A DNA stretch of 64,000 nt from Bacillus sp. FJAT-29937 (GTDB taxonomy: Bacteria > Bacillota > Bacilli > Bacillales > Cytobacillaceae). The notes under the pieces are model-generated. The model saw nothing but the letters and a program-made list of their open reading frames with translations, was not told where the DNA came from and made no database searches. Both the position numbers and the translations under genes were made by a program. Positions within the stretch are counted from its first letter, which is position 1, and each line of letters starts with the position of its first letter. Below are positions 38,035-50,270 of the stretch, piece after piece. The stretch is from NCBI RefSeq assembly GCF_001509555.1, contig NZ_LMAS01000003.1, positions 391,175-455,174 on the forward strand, read 5' to 3'.

Positions 38035-38993
38035 CTGAAGACTTGAAGACAATGAATGTACAGCTTGAAAATCCGAATGAAGCAATGAGCTTGATTGGGA
38101 ATTCAGATGCAAACATAAAAATGATTGAGCAAGAATTGTCTGTATCCATTGTTACACGCGGAGAAAATATTTTTGTTTCCGGTGAAATGGAACAGGTTGA
38201 AATGGTTGGAAAATTACTATCTGAATTACTGAAGGTTATTAGAAAAGGAATCAATATTAGCCAGCGGGATGTCATGTATGGAATCCAAATGGCGAAAAAA
38301 GGCACCCTGGATTATTTTAGCGATTTATATGATGAAGAAATTATTAGGAATGCCAAGGGGAAGTCTATTCGCGTAAAGACGATTGGTCAGAGTCAATACA
38401 TTCGATCCATTCGCACACGCGATCTTGTTTTTGGAATAGGGCCAGCTGGAACAGGAAAAACCTATTTAGCGGTCGTTATGGCCGTAAACGCATTGAAAAG
38501 TGGTCAAGTTAAGAAAATAATCTTGACGCGTCCTGCTGTTGAGGCGGGAGAAAGCCTTGGTTTTCTTCCTGGTGACTTAAAAGAGAAAGTGGATCCTTAC
38601 CTAAGGCCTTTATATGATGCTTTGCATGATGTATTAGGGGCTGAACATACTGAAAGGCTAATCGAAAGAGGAACGATTGAAATAGCCCCTTTAGCTTATA
38701 TGAGAGGCCGAACGCTTGATGATGCTTTTGTCATTCTCGATGAAGCACAAAATACAACCCATGCTCAGATGAAAATGTTTTTAACCCGGCTTGGATTTGG
38801 CTCTAAGATGGTGATCACTGGTGATAAAACACAGGTGGATCTTCCAAAAGGCGCAAAATCAGGATTAATTCTTGGCGAAGAAATTCTAAAAGGTGTGAAG
38901 GGAATCGCGTTTGTACATCTTGAAGAAAGCGATGTAGTTCGTCATCCTCTAGTAGCAAAAATCATTCATGCATATGGCCAGCACGAGAATTAA
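38031..38993 (+). CDS. phoH: PhoH family ATPase
   Basis: This 320-residue cytoplasmic NTPase has a KH-like N-terminal region (about 10-75) and a PhoH helicase-like core with Walker A GPAGTGKT near residues 139-146, Walker B AFVILDEAQN and an ITGDKTQVDLP motif. Family members are linked to RNA metabolism with YbeY, which lies downstream here. It starts by overlap with yqfD and ends at a terminator. Confidence 0.96.
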   Translation: MTEDLKTMNVQLENPNEAMSLIGNSDANIKMIEQELSVSIVTRGENIFVSGEMEQVEMVGKLLSELLKVIRKGINISQRDVMYGIQMAKKGTLDYFSDLYDEEIIRNAKGKSIRVKTIGQSQYIRSIRTRDLVFGIGPAGTGKTYLAVVMAVNALKSGQVKKIILTRPAVEAGESLGFLPGDLKEKVDPYLRPLYDALHDVLGAEHTERLIERGTIEIAPLAYMRGRTLDDAFVILDEAQNTTHAQMKMFLTRLGFGSKMVITGDKTQVDLPKGAKSGLILGEEILKGVKGIAFVHLEESDVVRHPLVAKIIHAYGQHEN

Positions 38994-39025
38994 AACCGTC
39001 GGAAATACCGAACGGTTTTCTTTTG
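38992..39025 (+). terminator. phoH terminator
   Basis: AAAACCGTCGG pairs with CCG-A-ACGGTTTT (one bulge) around AAATA, followed by T-rich sequence. Confidence 0.85.
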
Positions 39026-39176
39026 CTGTTTTCGCTCGTTAAGAATCATGACTTTTTCAGAAGTTTTTGAAGAAGGATGAAACTTGTTTAAAAAACTGTT
39101 ATCATTTTACATAATAAACGAATAGCAGAAACACTTATCTGGTCAGTTTCATGACCCAAGATAGGAGGGATTGAAT

Positions 39177-41363
39177 GTGGAAAAACTGCAGCAATACTTT
39201 ATGAAAATTAGAAATTTATTAGAATTTACATTTTTTAGAGTTCTTCTATTTGTTTTTCTTGGGATTGTGATGTTCCTTGCTATGTACAGCAATGTTAAAC
39301 CAGAAAAATTAGACCTAGGACTGTTTTCGGTTGCTGAGCAAACAATCAGATCTCCTATCACGATTGAAGATAAAGTTTTAACGGAAAAAAGGAAAAAAGA
39401 AGCAGCAGATCATGTGCAGGACGTTTATGTCGTAAAGAAGGAAATTGCCCAAAATCGTGTAGACTTAATTACATCGATATTTGATTCTGCTACTGAGGTT
39501 AATGATGAGATACAAGATGATTTAGAAAAGAAACAAAGAGCAGCCGAAAGCTCGGATGAAGGCGAAACAATCGTTTTTCCTGAACCAGCCCCTTCAGATA
39601 AATTATTGTTGATGAAACAGAAGCTGACAGAAGATGTAACGAAGGAAATTTCTGATCCGACCCTCCTCGCTTTATTACAGGCATCCAGAAGCGAGCTTAC
39701 GATTGCAAAAGACGTGACAGTAACAGCGATTAATAATGTAATGAGCAAAAGAATTCCTGCAGACGGAGTTGAAAATGCAAAAAAACGTTTAGAGGAGGAG
39801 TTAAAGTTTACAAGCTTAAACTCTAGCCTTAAAACGGGAGCGGTTGAATTAGGAAGATATGCAGTTTACCAGAATGAATTTTATGATCCTTCTGCAACGG
39901 ACGAGATGCGTCAACAGGCAGTGGAAAGTGTTGAACCAGTAAAAATTCTTCAAGGACAAATTATTGTTGAGGAGCAGCATTTAATCAGCAGAGATATTTA
40001 TAGGCAGCTAGAGCTAATCGGTTTGCTGGACAGCAACCATTCTATAAAGCCTTTTGTTGGCCTTGGGCTATTTACCATCATTATTCTTGCAACTCTATAT
40101 TATTATGTTAATGAATTAAAGCTTCACTCGGAGCTTAAGCAAAGCTATCTATTGTTATTTAGCTTAATATTTGCCCTATCCATTCTAATGATGAAGGGAA
40201 TCAGCTTTTTTCCTGACTTTAAGTATTCGGAAATCAGCTATATTTTTCCGGCTGCCATGGGCCCAATATTAATCCGAAACTTAATTGATGAACGAATGGC
40301 TGTATTATTTACAATTTTTATGGGCATTTGCGGAACGATCATTTTTAATGAAGGAATAACAGGGGCCTTTCACGTTACCTCTGGAATATATATTATCTGC
40401 AGCGGGCTAGCAGGGATCATATTTTTAACAAAACAAAAAAATAGAACGCGAATTTTACAAGCCGGTATGTGTGTAGCTGGTGTAAATGTGGTTGTGATTT
40501 TTTCCCTTATCTTTCTTAGAAATGGGCAGTATGATGGGCTGGAATATGGCTTTTATTTGATCATCGGGGCGCTGTCAGGAATTTTGTCTTCCGTGCTAGC
40601 CATTGGCTTGCTTCCTTTTTTTGAGGCTGGATTTGGCATTCTTTCCACAATCAGATTAATTGAGCTGACAAGCCCGAATCACCCTCTTCTTAGAAAAATC
40701 TTAACTGAGGCACCTGGCACCTATCATCACAGTGTTATGGTAGCAAACCTGTCTGAATCGGCCTGTGAAGCCATTGGGGCAAATGGCCTTCTTGCACGGG
40801 TGGGCTGTTATTATCATGATATAGGCAAAACAAAAAGGCCGCAGTTCTTTATTGAAAACCAAATGAATATTGAAAATCCGCATGATCGGCTGCCTCCGCA
40901 AACAAGTAAAAACATTATCATTGCGCATGCAACTGATGGAGCGGAAATGCTTAGAAAACATAAAATGCCTAAGGAAATTGTAGATATTGCTGAACAGCAT
41001 CATGGGACAACACTCTTGAAGTTTTTCTACCATAAAGCAGGTCAAAATGGGCTAGAGGTTAGGGAGGAAGATTATCGGTATCCAGGACCGAAAGCTCAAA
41101 CAAAAGAGGCTGCTATTATTGGGATTGCAGATAGTGTGGAAGCAGCGGTCCGTTCAATGTCTAATCCTACCCCTGAGCAAATAGAAGGACTCGTAAGAAA
41201 TATTATTGCGGACCGTCTACAGGATGGGCAGCTTAATGAATGTGATTTAACGTTAAAAGAGCTGGAAACAGTAGCTAACTCTATTTGTGAAACATTAAAC
41301 GGAATTTTTCACTCTAGAATTGAGTATCCAGAAATGACAAAGCAGAAGGTGAAACAAGCATGA
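39177..41363 (+). CDS. pgpH: 7TM-HD cyclic-di-AMP phosphodiesterase PgpH
   Basis: This 728-residue membrane protein has an N-terminal helix (about 20-40), an extracellular 7TMR-HDED domain (about 50-285), seven membrane helices (about 290-480) and a cytoplasmic HD phosphohydrolase domain ([11 protein letters not shown] near 517 and YYHDIGK near 545). PgpH enzymes hydrolyse c-di-AMP to pApA. AGGAGGG (39163-39169) is too close to the TTG at 39171; the GTG at 39177 is better spaced. ybeY overlaps its end. Confidence 0.96.
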   Translation: MEKLQQYFMKIRNLLEFTFFRVLLFVFLGIVMFLAMYSNVKPEKLDLGLFSVAEQTIRSPITIEDKVLTEKRKKEAADHVQDVYVVKKEIAQNRVDLITSIFDSATEVNDEIQDDLEKKQRAAESSDEGETIVFPEPAPSDKLLLMKQKLTEDVTKEISDPTLLALLQASRSELTIAKDVTVTAINNVMSKRIPADGVENAKKRLEEELKFTSLNSSLKTGAVELGRYAVYQNEFYDPSATDEMRQQAVESVEPVKILQGQIIVEEQHLISRDIYRQLELIGLLDSNHSIKPFVGLGLFTIIILATLYYYVNELKLHSELKQSYLLLFSLIFALSILMMKGISFFPDFKYSEISYIFPAAMGPILIRNLIDERMAVLFTIFMGICGTIIFNEGITGAFHVTSGIYIICSGLAGIIFLTKQKNRTRILQAGMCVAGVNVVVIFSLIFLRNGQYDGLEYGFYLIIGALSGILSSVLAIGLLPFFEAGFGILSTIRLIELTSPNHPLLRKILTEAPGTYHHSVMVANLSESACEAIGANGLLARVGCYYHDIGKTKRPQFFIENQMNIENPHDRLPPQTSKNIIIAHATDGAEMLRKHKMPKEIVDIAEQHHGTTLLKFFYHKAGQNGLEVREEDYRYPGPKAQTKEAAIIGIADSVEAAVRSMSNPTPEQIEGLVRNIIADRLQDGQLNECDLTLKELETVANSICETLNGIFHSRIEYPEMTKQKVKQA

Positions 41364-41830
41364 GTTTAAATATCGACTTTTTAGATGAAACGAATGAGCT
41401 TACTGAGGAACAAACCTCCTATATTGAAGAACTGCTCAATTTTGCAGCAAAGTTAGAAAAAATTGAAGAAGAAAGTGAAGTATCGCTTACTTTTGTAAGC
41501 AATGAAAAGATTAGGGAAATTAATAAAGAATATCGAAATAAAGACAGCGTAACAGACGTTATTTCTTTTGCGATGGAGGAAATGGGGGAAGGGGAGATGG
41601 AGCTCGTAGGTCTTGATATGCCGAGAGTGTTGGGAGATATTATTATTTCCGTTTCAAGGGCATATGAGCAGGCTGAGGAATACGGGCATTCCTTTATGCG
41701 TGAAATCGGTTTTTTGGCTGTTCACGGGTTCCTTCATTTACTCGGGTATGACCATGAAACACCGGAAGATGAAAAAGAAATGTTTTCGCGGCAAAAGGAT
41801 ATATTAGATGAATTCGGCCTCCAAAGATAA
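41360..41830 (+). CDS. ybeY: Endoribonuclease YbeY
   Basis: This 156-residue metallo-endoribonuclease is needed for rRNA maturation and 70S quality control. The zinc motif [11 protein letters not shown] lies near residues 122-132. A four-base overlap couples it to pgpH, and its end overlaps dgkA by 23 bases. The order phoH-pgpH-ybeY-dgkA-cdd-era matches B. subtilis. Confidence 0.96.
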   Translation: MSLNIDFLDETNELTEEQTSYIEELLNFAAKLEKIEEESEVSLTFVSNEKIREINKEYRNKDSVTDVISFAMEEMGEGEMELVGLDMPRVLGDIIISVSRAYEQAEEYGHSFMREIGFLAVHGFLHLLGYDHETPEDEKEMFSRQKDILDEFGLQR

Positions 41831-42188
41831 ATGGAATCAGTTGTTGCATTCATTTGGATACGCCATGTCCGGTATTAGAACGGCTTTTAAACAGGAAAAT
41901 AATTTAAAAATCCATCTATTTGTTTCTGTTATTGTCATCTTAATGGGATTAGTGCTTTCCATTTCTAATATGGAGTGGCTTATCATTCTCCTGGCTATTG
42001 GAGGCATGATTTCATTAGAAATGATCAATTCCGCGATTGAAAGAGCAGTGGATCTTGTGACAATTGACTTTCATCCGCTTGCAAAGGCAGCAAAGGACAT
42101 GGCAGCTGGAGCAGTATTGATTTTTGCTGTCATCTCAGTCATTATTGGATTAATTATTTTTCTTCCGAAAATAGCTTTACTTATTTAA
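41808..42188 (+). CDS. dgkA: Undecaprenol kinase / diacylglycerol kinase family protein
   Basis: This 126-residue membrane protein has the short DagK fold: an amphipathic N-terminus ([22 protein letters not shown]), three hydrophobic helices and the catalytic [13 protein letters not shown] signature. In Gram-positive bacteria the family phosphorylates undecaprenol to recycle the cell-wall lipid carrier. It starts inside ybeY; AAAAGGATAT upstream is the likely ribosome site. Confidence 0.93.
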   Translation: MNSASKDKWNQLLHSFGYAMSGIRTAFKQENNLKIHLFVSVIVILMGLVLSISNMEWLIILLAIGGMISLEMINSAIERAVDLVTIDFHPLAKAAKDMAAGAVLIFAVISVIIGLIIFLPKIALLI

Positions 42189-42217
42189 AACTGTCCTTTT
42201 TTAGGGCAGTTTTTTTC
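42187..42217 (+). terminator. dgkA terminator
   Basis: AAAACTGTCC pairs with GGGCAGTTTT (one G-U pair) around a 7-nt loop, then T6. The following 260 bp to cdd hold no gene, only promoter-like AT-rich DNA and a 13-bp palindrome GATTCGTCGAATC at 42348-42360. Confidence 0.88.
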
Positions 42218-42447
42218 GTTAAGTTGATGAAATCATGGAGGTTTAGTTATGTTTTTCTAGGGTAAAAAATATGCAAGTACAACAATTACAGGATCGAAAT
42301 TTGTAAATGATCCATTCGTTTTGATAAAATGACAAAGCAATACCTCAGATTCGTCGAATCATTTTTAGAAAATTCAAATTTTTATATTACGTTTTTGCTA
42401 CAATCAGTGATTTTGATTTCAATTTGAGGTAAAATATAAGAAGGTAA

Positions 42448-43783
<1,336 letters not shown>

Positions 43784-43970
43784 AAATGTTTTTTTTTAGG
43801 AGCTGTTAATTGTCCAGCCTTAACTAAGGTATTACGGCTTAACGCAAATTATGTATAGTTTTGATTTACAATATTTTTCTCTTATGAAATTCGAAAGACA
43901 GGCTATGATATATGGTAAGGATTTGGGATAAAAGAAAATTGCGTTGAATAACGGAAAGGTGGGGTTTTCG

Positions 43971-44114
43971 ATGATGGATTTTACCTGGAAAGTCTTTTCA
44001 CAGACAGGTAATATAGACACATATCTTCTCTTTAAAGAGCTAGAACAGGAAACTCAAGATATACCCGGAAATCAGGACGCAGAACTAACTGAAGTAGACT
44101 TTCCCATCTCATAG
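43971..44114 (+). CDS. yqzL: YqzL family small protein
   Basis: This 47-residue protein begins MMDFTWKVFSQTGNIDTYLLFKELE and is acidic toward the C-terminus. It matches the YqzL peptide located between era and recO in Bacillus. AAAGGTGGGG precedes two adjacent ATGs; the second (43974) is equally possible. No function is known to me. Confidence 0.88.
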   Translation: MMDFTWKVFSQTGNIDTYLLFKELEQETQDIPGNQDAELTEVDFPIS

Positions 44115-44141
44115 ATTGTCTAAAACATAGGGATGGTGGAT

Positions 44142-44897
44142 ATGGTGCTTGAAAAATGTGAGGGCATCATTATTAGAACAACAAATTATGGTGAAACAAA
44201 CAAGATTGTAACTTTATACACCCGGGAATGGGGAAAGATTGGTGTGATGGCACGTGGAGCAAAAAAGCCGAGCAGCCGGCTCGCTGCTGTCACCCAACCT
44301 TTTACATATGGATATTTTTTAGTTCAAAGAAGCAGCGGATTAGGAAGTCTGCAGCAGGGTGAAATGATTTCTTCCATGCGATCTATTCGCGAAGATATTT
44401 TTCTAACTGCTTACGCAAGCTATATTGTTGATCTAACAGATAAAGGTACAGATGATAGAAAGCCCAATCCTTATTTATTTGAATTAGTTTATCAATCATT
44501 AAACTTAGTCAATGAGGGGTTTGACGCAGAAATTATTGTGAATATCTTCGAAATGAAAATGTTAAACACGTTAGGGCTGTATCCAGTGTTAAACCAATGC
44601 GCTGTATGCAGCAGTACAGATGGCCATTTTTCTTTTTCAATTAGAGAAGGCGGACTTATTTGTCACCGCTGCCTGGAAAAGGATCCATATCATTATAAAA
44701 TTTCTCCAGCTACAGTGAAGCTATTGCGGCTTTTTTATTTTTTTGATTTATCACGTCTTGGGAATATTTCTGTAAAGCCCGAAACAAAAGCGGAGCTTAA
44801 AAAAGTGATTAATGCGTATTATGAAGAATATTCCGGACTCAATTTAAAAACAAAAAAATTTTTAAACCAAATGGCGAAATTTGAAGATATTCTTTAA
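44142..44897 (+). CDS. recO: DNA repair protein RecO
   Basis: This 251-residue mediator anneals single strands and helps load RecA with RecF/RecR. It has an N-terminal OB fold ([22 protein letters not shown]), a helical core and a zinc knuckle (CAVC and CHRC, about 147-178). ATG codons at 44133 and 44142 and a GTG at 44145 are all possible; 44142 best balances the Shine-Dalgarno and the family start. Confidence 0.96.
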   Translation: MVLEKCEGIIIRTTNYGETNKIVTLYTREWGKIGVMARGAKKPSSRLAAVTQPFTYGYFLVQRSSGLGSLQQGEMISSMRSIREDIFLTAYASYIVDLTDKGTDDRKPNPYLFELVYQSLNLVNEGFDAEIIVNIFEMKMLNTLGLYPVLNQCAVCSSTDGHFSFSIREGGLICHRCLEKDPYHYKISPATVKLLRLFYFFDLSRLGNISVKPETKAELKKVINAYYEEYSGLNLKTKKFLNQMAKFEDIL

Positions 44898-44909
44898 TGA
44901 TGTATGGTC

Positions 44910-44938
44910 TTGACATTCAATTTCGTATCGTTTATGAT
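44910..44938 (+). promoter_or_regulatory. Sigma-A promoter of the glyQS leader
   Basis: TTGACA, 17 bases, TATGAT: a near-consensus promoter just upstream of the T-box leader. Confidence 0.88.
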
Positions 44939-44960
44939 TCAAATTATTAAATTAATAGTT

Positions 44961-45157
44961 GCCGTGATAAAGAAGAGTACTTAATTGTTTAATAAAAGCG
45001 AACCTAGGATGGTGTGAGCTAGGGTATTGAAGATTAAGGAAGGCGCTTTTGAGCAACACCAGCTTTAAAGAGGCTGCCTATCATTGGCGGCAAATAGGGT
45101 GGAACCGCGGGTTAACTCTCGTCCCTATGCGTTAAGCATAGAGACGGGAGTTTTTTG
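44961..45157 (+). ncRNA. T-box riboswitch (glycine) of glyQS
   Basis: The T-box sequence AGGGTGGAACCGCGGG is at 45096-45111. Stem I features include AGGATGGTGTGAG, and GGC in GGAAGGCGC (about 45037-45045) is the likely glycine specifier. The terminator (45114-45150) is a 17-bp imperfect stem with TTTTTT after it. Uncharged tRNA-Gly would stabilise the antiterminator and turn on glyQS. The glycine assignment also follows from the downstream genes. Confidence 0.95.
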
Positions 45158-45190
45158 TTTTTTTATAACTCATGAAGTGAGAGGTGCATT

Positions 45191-46081
45191 ATGAACATTC
45201 AAAATATGATTTTAACTTTGCAAAAGCACTGGTCTGATTATGGGTGCATACTCATGCAGGCTTATGATGTTGAAAAAGGGGCAGGAACGATGAGTCCTTA
45301 TACTTTCCTGCGTGCAATCGGTCCGGAACCATGGAATGTGGCCTATGTCGAGCCATCCCGCCGTCCTGCCGATGGACGATACGGGGAAAATCCAAATCGG
45401 TTATATCAGCATCATCAGTTCCAGGTCATTATGAAACCATCACCTGACAATATTCAAGAGATGTACCTAGACTCTTTACGTGCACTTGGCATTAATCCAC
45501 TTGAGCATGATATTCGATTTGTAGAGGATAACTGGGAAAATCCTTCCCTGGGCTGCGCGGGCTTAGGCTGGGAAGTTTGGCTGGATGGCATGGAGATCAC
45601 TCAATTTACGTATTTTCAGCAAGTTGGCGGAATTGAATGTAAACCAGTTTCTGTTGAGATCACATACGGAATCGAGCGGCTCGCTTCCTATATTCAAGAA
45701 AAGGAAAATGTTTTTGACCTTGAGTGGACAAACGGGTTTACAGTAAGAGATATCTTCATGCAGCCTGAATATGAGCATTCCAAATACACATTTGAAACTT
45801 CAGATGTGGATATGCTTTTTAATCTGTTTAATATTTATGAAAAAGAAGCGCATCGTCAAATGGAAGCGGGTCTCGTTCACCCGGCATATGATTATGTATT
45901 AAAATGCTCACATACATTTAATCTGTTAGATGCTAAAGGGGCGATATCAGTTACGGAAAGAACAGGCTATATCGGACGCTGCCGAAATCTTGCAAGAAAG
46001 ATTGCAAGGACCTTCTATGATGAACGTGAAAAGCTTGGTTTCCCAATTTTGCAAGCAAAGGAGGAAGAGAATCGTGGCTAA
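45191..46081 (+). CDS. glyQ: Glycyl-tRNA synthetase alpha subunit
   Basis: This 296-residue subunit holds the class II catalytic core of the bacterial alpha2-beta2 enzyme. Typical blocks are [45 protein letters not shown] (read in parts) and the [21 protein letters not shown] region. GAGAGGTGC precedes the ATG. It is controlled by the T-box and overlaps glyS by eight bases. Confidence 0.98.
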   Translation: MNIQNMILTLQKHWSDYGCILMQAYDVEKGAGTMSPYTFLRAIGPEPWNVAYVEPSRRPADGRYGENPNRLYQHHQFQVIMKPSPDNIQEMYLDSLRALGINPLEHDIRFVEDNWENPSLGCAGLGWEVWLDGMEITQFTYFQQVGGIECKPVSVEITYGIERLASYIQEKENVFDLEWTNGFTVRDIFMQPEYEHSKYTFETSDVDMLFNLFNIYEKEAHRQMEAGLVHPAYDYVLKCSHTFNLLDAKGAISVTERTGYIGRCRNLARKIARTFYDEREKLGFPILQAKEEENRG

Positions 46082-48146
46082 ACGAGATCTCCTTTTAGAA
46101 ATAGGATTAGAAGAAATGCCAGCTAGATTTGTTACAAATTCAATGAACCAGCTTTCAGATAAAATCCAAGCATGGCTGATGGAAAAAAAGATAAACTTTG
46201 ATCAGATTGATGCTTTTTCATCACCACGCCGGTTAGCGGTTCTCGTTTCAGGAGTGGACGAATCTCAAGAGGATGTTCACGAGGAAGCAAAGGGCCCGGC
46301 AAGAAAAATTGCGATTGGTGAAGATGGTGAATGGTCAAAGGCGGCAATTGGTTTTTGCCGTGGGCAAGGGGCAAGTGTCGACAATATTTTCTTTAAAGAA
46401 ATTAATGGTGTTGAATATGTCCATGTGAAAAAATTTATACAAGGCCAAGAAACGATAACCTTGCTGCCGGAATTGGAGCAAATTATAACAGCTATGACAT
46501 TCCCGAAAAACATGAAATGGGCGAATAATGATCTTCGGTATGTCCGTCCCATTAAATGGCTGCTTGCGTTATTCGGAAATGAAGTGATTCCATTTTCAAT
46601 ATTAGAAGTAGAAACATCCAATTGGACAATGGGTCATCGCTTCCTTGGAAACAAAATAGACATCCATGAGCCAAAGGATTATGAAAAGGCTATGCTTAGT
46701 CAATATGTGATTGTCGACCCTGTTGAAAGAAAAAGCGCAATCACTGCACAAATAGAAACAATCGCCGAGGAAAATAATTGGGTCATTCCAATCGATGAAA
46801 ACCTGCTGGAAGAGGTTACGAATCTTGTTGAGTACCCTACAGCTCTTTTTGGACGCTTTGAAGAAGAATTTCTGGAAATTCCTGAAGAGGTTTTAATCAC
46901 TTCTATGAAAGAGCACCAGCGTTACTTTCCAGTGAAATCAGAAGAAGGCAAGCTTCTTCCCTTCTTTGTTACTGTTCGAAATGGCGGGCATGAACATTTA
47001 GAAAAAGTAGCGAAGGGGAATGAAAAGGTACTTAGAGCAAGATTATCTGATGCAGCATTCTTCTATAAAGAAGACCAAAAAACTGAAATAGAAGAATCAT
47101 TAAATAAGCTTAAATCTATCGTCTATCATGAAGAAATCGGTACACTTGCTGAAAAGGTAAATCGCGTTCGAAAACTAACAAATGAGATTGCTGATAAGCT
47201 AGATTTCAGCACAGAAGATAAGTCAGCTGCCGACAGAGCAAGTGAAATTTGCAAATTTGACCTTGTAACTAACATGGTTTACGAATTTCCGGAATTACAA
47301 GGTTTTATGGGTGAAAAGTATGCTTTGCAAAAGGGAGAAAAACCTGCAGTTGCTAAAGCTATAAATGAACATTATATGCCAAGGAATGCTGACGACAGCA
47401 CCCCAGGAAGCCATGCAGGAGCTGCCCTTTCAATTGCGGAAAAAATGGATACGATAGCCGCCTGTTTTGCTATTGGCATTATCCCAAGCGGTTCTCAGGA
47501 TCCATATGCACTTAGACGCCAAGCTACAGGCATTGTCCAGACTTTAATAAATAAAGAGTGGGATTTGCCATTAGAATGGCTGATTGATTCTGCGTTAGTT
47601 TTAGTAGAAGAGGATGGAATTGCTAAGAAGTCTAAATCAGAACTTGCCGGGGAATTAATCGCATTCTTTAAACTAAGAATTAAGCATATCCTTCAGGAAA
47701 AGCATGTTCGATATGATTTAATTGAAGCGGTTCTAGGCAATGAAATTGGTGCACTCCCATCTCTCGTAAGAAGAGCTGAAGTATTAGAAACTAGAAAAGA
47801 GGATAATGGCTTTAAGGAAAGCATGGAGGCTTTAAGCCGGGTTTTAAATATTTCATCGAAAGCTGAAAATCCTAGTGAAGTCAAACCTGATTTATTTGAA
47901 AATGAATTTGAAAAAAATCTGTACAATAAATTTATGCTAGTCAAAGAAAAGTTTACTGCTCACACTTCGGAAAGCGATAAATTTGGATTGCTCATCTCTA
48001 TGAAGCCTGAAATCGATCAATATTTTGATCATACGATGGTCATGGCAGAACAAATGGAACTTCGGCAAAACAGACTAAATCAAATGGCAATACTAGCTGA
48101 ATTGATTAAAAAGTTTGCAAATGTAAATGAAATTATTGTTAAATAA
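46074..48146 (+). CDS. glyS: Glycyl-tRNA synthetase beta subunit
   Basis: This 690-residue subunit binds tRNA-Gly; an HD-like region and a C-terminal anticodon-binding DALR-type domain are expected. It begins [19 protein letters not shown]. The frame stays open upstream inside glyQ, but the GTG at 46074, with AGGAGGAAGAG just before, gives the family start. Translation is coupled to glyQ by overlap. Confidence 0.97.
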   Translation: MAKRDLLLEIGLEEMPARFVTNSMNQLSDKIQAWLMEKKINFDQIDAFSSPRRLAVLVSGVDESQEDVHEEAKGPARKIAIGEDGEWSKAAIGFCRGQGASVDNIFFKEINGVEYVHVKKFIQGQETITLLPELEQIITAMTFPKNMKWANNDLRYVRPIKWLLALFGNEVIPFSILEVETSNWTMGHRFLGNKIDIHEPKDYEKAMLSQYVIVDPVERKSAITAQIETIAEENNWVIPIDENLLEEVTNLVEYPTALFGRFEEEFLEIPEEVLITSMKEHQRYFPVKSEEGKLLPFFVTVRNGGHEHLEKVAKGNEKVLRARLSDAAFFYKEDQKTEIEESLNKLKSIVYHEEIGTLAEKVNRVRKLTNEIADKLDFSTEDKSAADRASEICKFDLVTNMVYEFPELQGFMGEKYALQKGEKPAVAKAINEHYMPRNADDSTPGSHAGAALSIAEKMDTIAACFAIGIIPSGSQDPYALRRQATGIVQTLINKEWDLPLEWLIDSALVLVEEDGIAKKSKSELAGELIAFFKLRIKHILQEKHVRYDLIEAVLGNEIGALPSLVRRAEVLETRKEDNGFKESMEALSRVLNISSKAENPSEVKPDLFENEFEKNLYNKFMLVKEKFTAHTSESDKFGLLISMKPEIDQYFDHTMVMAEQMELRQNRLNQMAILAELIKKFANVNEIIVK

Positions 48147-48163
48147 CTTGGGTTTTCAAAGCT

Positions 48164-48190
48164 GGAGCCTGTTTCAAAAAGACAGGCTCC
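48164..48190. terminator. Hairpin after glyS
   Basis: GGAGCCTGT pairs perfectly with ACAGGCTCC around a 9-nt loop. No T-tract follows on the plus strand, so termination here is less certain. Confidence 0.5.
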
Positions 48191-48280
48191 AAACAATAAA
48201 CTCCTGCCTTAATACACATTTCTTTTCATTTATGCTAAATAGTATATAATAATTTAATAAAAGTATAACATTATATATTT

Positions 48281-48326
48281 GTCTAGCTTCAACGCCGGGC
48301 AAGGCGTTTACGCTTTTCTATTTAGG
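48281..48326. repeat. Short palindromic repeat remnant supplying the ccpN leader
   Basis: TGTCTAGCTTCAACGCCGGGCAAGGCGTTTACGC ends in CGCTTTTCTATTTAGG (read in two parts). The last part matches the lepA leader repeat at 18912-18928. ACGCC and GGCGT form a small hairpin. The AGG at its end is part of the ccpN ribosome-binding region. Confidence 0.55.
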
Positions 48327-48328
48327 TG

Positions 48329-48961
48329 GTGAGGACAATCGAATTAAATAAGCGGCAAGAAAAGATATTAGAGATTGTGAAGGAAAATGGGCCAATCACT
48401 GGTGAAAATATTGCGGAAAAGTTAAATTTAACCCGAGCAACATTAAGACCAGATTTAGCGATTTTAACAATGGCTGGCTTTTTGGATGCGCGGCCGCGGG
48501 TCGGCTATTTCTATACAGGAAAATCAGGTACTCAGTTGCTAACGGATAATTTAAATAAGCTGTATGTGAAGGATTATCAATCGATACCTGTTGTTGTGAA
48601 TGAAAACGTTTCGGTTTATGATGCCATTTGCACAATGTTCTTAGAAGATGTAGGAACATTATTTGTGGTTGATCAAGAGTCCATACTTGTTGGTGTTCTT
48701 TCTAGGAAAGACTTGCTGCGTGCAAGTATAGGGAAACAGGAATTAACGAATATCCCTGTAAACATTATCATGACAAGAATGCCTAATATTACAATGTGTG
48801 AGAAGGAAGACTTATTAATTGATATTGCAAAGAAATTAATTGAGAAACAAATAGACGCGCTGCCGATTGTTAAAGAAACGGAAAAAGGCTTTGAGGTAAT
48901 AGGCAGAATTACAAAAACAAATTTAACAAAAGCATTTCTTGCTCTTGCAGAAGATAATTAA
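48329..48961 (+). CDS. ccpN: Catabolite repressor CcpN
   Basis: This 210-residue regulator has an N-terminal winged helix (LNKRQEKILEIVKENGPITGENIAEKLNLTRATLRPDLAIL in parts) and two CBS domains (about 85-205). In B. subtilis CcpN represses gapB and pckA during glycolytic growth and is encoded with its partner yqfL. The GTG at 48329 aligns with the known start; the Shine-Dalgarno is crowded against it, and the neighbouring GTG at 48326 is an alternative. Confidence 0.94.
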   Translation: MRTIELNKRQEKILEIVKENGPITGENIAEKLNLTRATLRPDLAILTMAGFLDARPRVGYFYTGKSGTQLLTDNLNKLYVKDYQSIPVVVNENVSVYDAICTMFLEDVGTLFVVDQESILVGVLSRKDLLRASIGKQELTNIPVNIIMTRMPNITMCEKEDLLIDIAKKLIEKQIDALPIVKETEKGFEVIGRITKTNLTKAFLALAEDN

Positions 48962-48990
48962 ATCATGTACAGAGGAGCTGGTGTTAAGGG

Positions 48991-49809
48991 ATGACAAAAA
49001 AGCCAATCATCTATGTTGTGTCTGACTCTGTTGGAGAGACTGCCGAATTAGTTACGAAAGCAGCCGTCAGCCAATTTAATGGCAGCGGAGTAACAATCAA
49101 GCGATTTCCATATGTGGAGGACAAGGTTCATATAGAAGAAGTCATTTCATTAGCAAAAATGGATAATGGAATGATCGTATATACACTTGTTAAGCCAGAT
49201 ATACGTCATTATATTAATGAACTGGCTGAGCGGGAAGGGATCTATGCTTGTGATATAATTGGCCCCTTAATGGATAAAATTCAACATTTATATGGAAAAA
49301 CGCCTCTATTCGAACCAGGTCTAGTCAGAAAACTAGACGATGATTATTTTAAGAAAATAGAAGCGATCGAATTTGCTGTTAAATATGACGATGGCCGGGA
49401 TCCGAGAGGGATTTTAAAGGCAGATATTATTCTTGTAGGAGTTTCCCGAACTTCTAAAACACCGCTGTCACAGTATTTAGCCCATAAGAGACTAAAGGTT
49501 GCAAACGTACCGCTTGTGCCAGAAGTGGACCCTCCTGAAGAATTGTATTCAGTTCAGCCTGAAAAGTGTTTTGGACTAAAAATAAGCCCGGAAAAGCTTA
49601 ATCATATTCGCAGAGAACGGCTGATTTCTTTAGGGTTAAGCGATAATGCCAGTTATGCAAACATTGAGAGGATTAAAGACGAAATCAATTATTTTGAAAA
49701 AATCGTCAGCAAATTAAATTGTCCTGTCATTGACGTAACGAATAAAGCTGTAGAGGAAACAGCAAATTTAATATTAAATCAATACCACAGAAGCTTTCCA
49801 AAAAGCTAG
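48991..49809 (+). CDS. yqfL: PPDK/PEP-synthase regulatory protein (YqfL, DUF299)
   Basis: This 272-residue bifunctional kinase/pyrophosphorylase family (PpsR/PDRP) uses ADP or phosphate to switch pyruvate,phosphate dikinase off and on. The P-loop is [16 protein letters not shown], near residues 151-166, and [12 protein letters not shown] opens the domain. It follows ccpN by 29 bases. In B. subtilis YqfL modulates CcpN activity. The dikinase target is not in this window. Confidence 0.94.
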   Translation: MTKKPIIYVVSDSVGETAELVTKAAVSQFNGSGVTIKRFPYVEDKVHIEEVISLAKMDNGMIVYTLVKPDIRHYINELAEREGIYACDIIGPLMDKIQHLYGKTPLFEPGLVRKLDDDYFKKIEAIEFAVKYDDGRDPRGILKADIILVGVSRTSKTPLSQYLAHKRLKVANVPLVPEVDPPEELYSVQPEKCFGLKISPEKLNHIRRERLISLGLSDNASYANIERIKDEINYFEKIVSKLNCPVIDVTNKAVEETANLILNQYHRSFPKS

Positions 49810-49842
49810 CACATAATTCTGTATTATGTGCCTTTTTCTTTT
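49809..49842 (+). terminator. ccpN-yqfL terminator
   Basis: A perfect 9-bp stem GCACATAAT/ATTATGTGC is followed by CTTTTTCTTTT. Confidence 0.88.
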
Positions 49843-49875
49843 AGGACAAAAAGGTAACAGAACCTTTAGAAAATT

Positions 49876-49947
49876 AAAAACCTTGATGCGGATGAAATAA
49901 AATATTAATAGAAATAAGATAAAATAATAGAAATTCAAGGTTTTTTA
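49876..49947. other. Long-loop inverted repeat upstream of the yqxD remnant
   Basis: AAAAACCTTGA and TCAAGGTTTTTT form an 11-bp stem around a roughly 50-nt AT-rich loop. T/A runs on both outer sides make it terminator-like on either strand. The 720-bp yqfL-dnaG gap otherwise holds promoter-like AT-rich DNA and the yqxD remnant. Confidence 0.45.
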
Positions 49948-50270
49948 TACTATAATAAAAAATTGTGATAAAAATGTTATAGTTTAGGTTTAGAGTTGAG
50001 TATGAACGAATAAACTATTTATTGTGAGAAGTCAAGTGACCGGAATAAAAACAATTCGACATGATCAATTGTAATGGAAATGCTGCAAGAAGTTTTTTGC
50101 ATCAGGATACTAAAATCATTTAGACCATTATACCCGGCTTGACCCGAAAATCTACTCGTATTTTTAACAGCTGCATGAATTTAGAATGAATGCAGGTCTA
50201 GTTAAAAGTTGTTTTTTGAAAGAAGGATTATGTGGAGTGATGTAGAATAATTAGAACATTAGGCAATCCA

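Noticed and set aside
42348-42360. Palindrome GATTCGTCGAATC upstream of cdd as an operator
   Set aside because: Short palindromes occur by chance, it is far from the start, and I know no regulator with this site.
45930-46073. Upstream extension of glyS inside glyQ
   Set aside because: The frame is merely open; the GTG at 46074 with AGGAGGAAGAG gives the known N-terminus.
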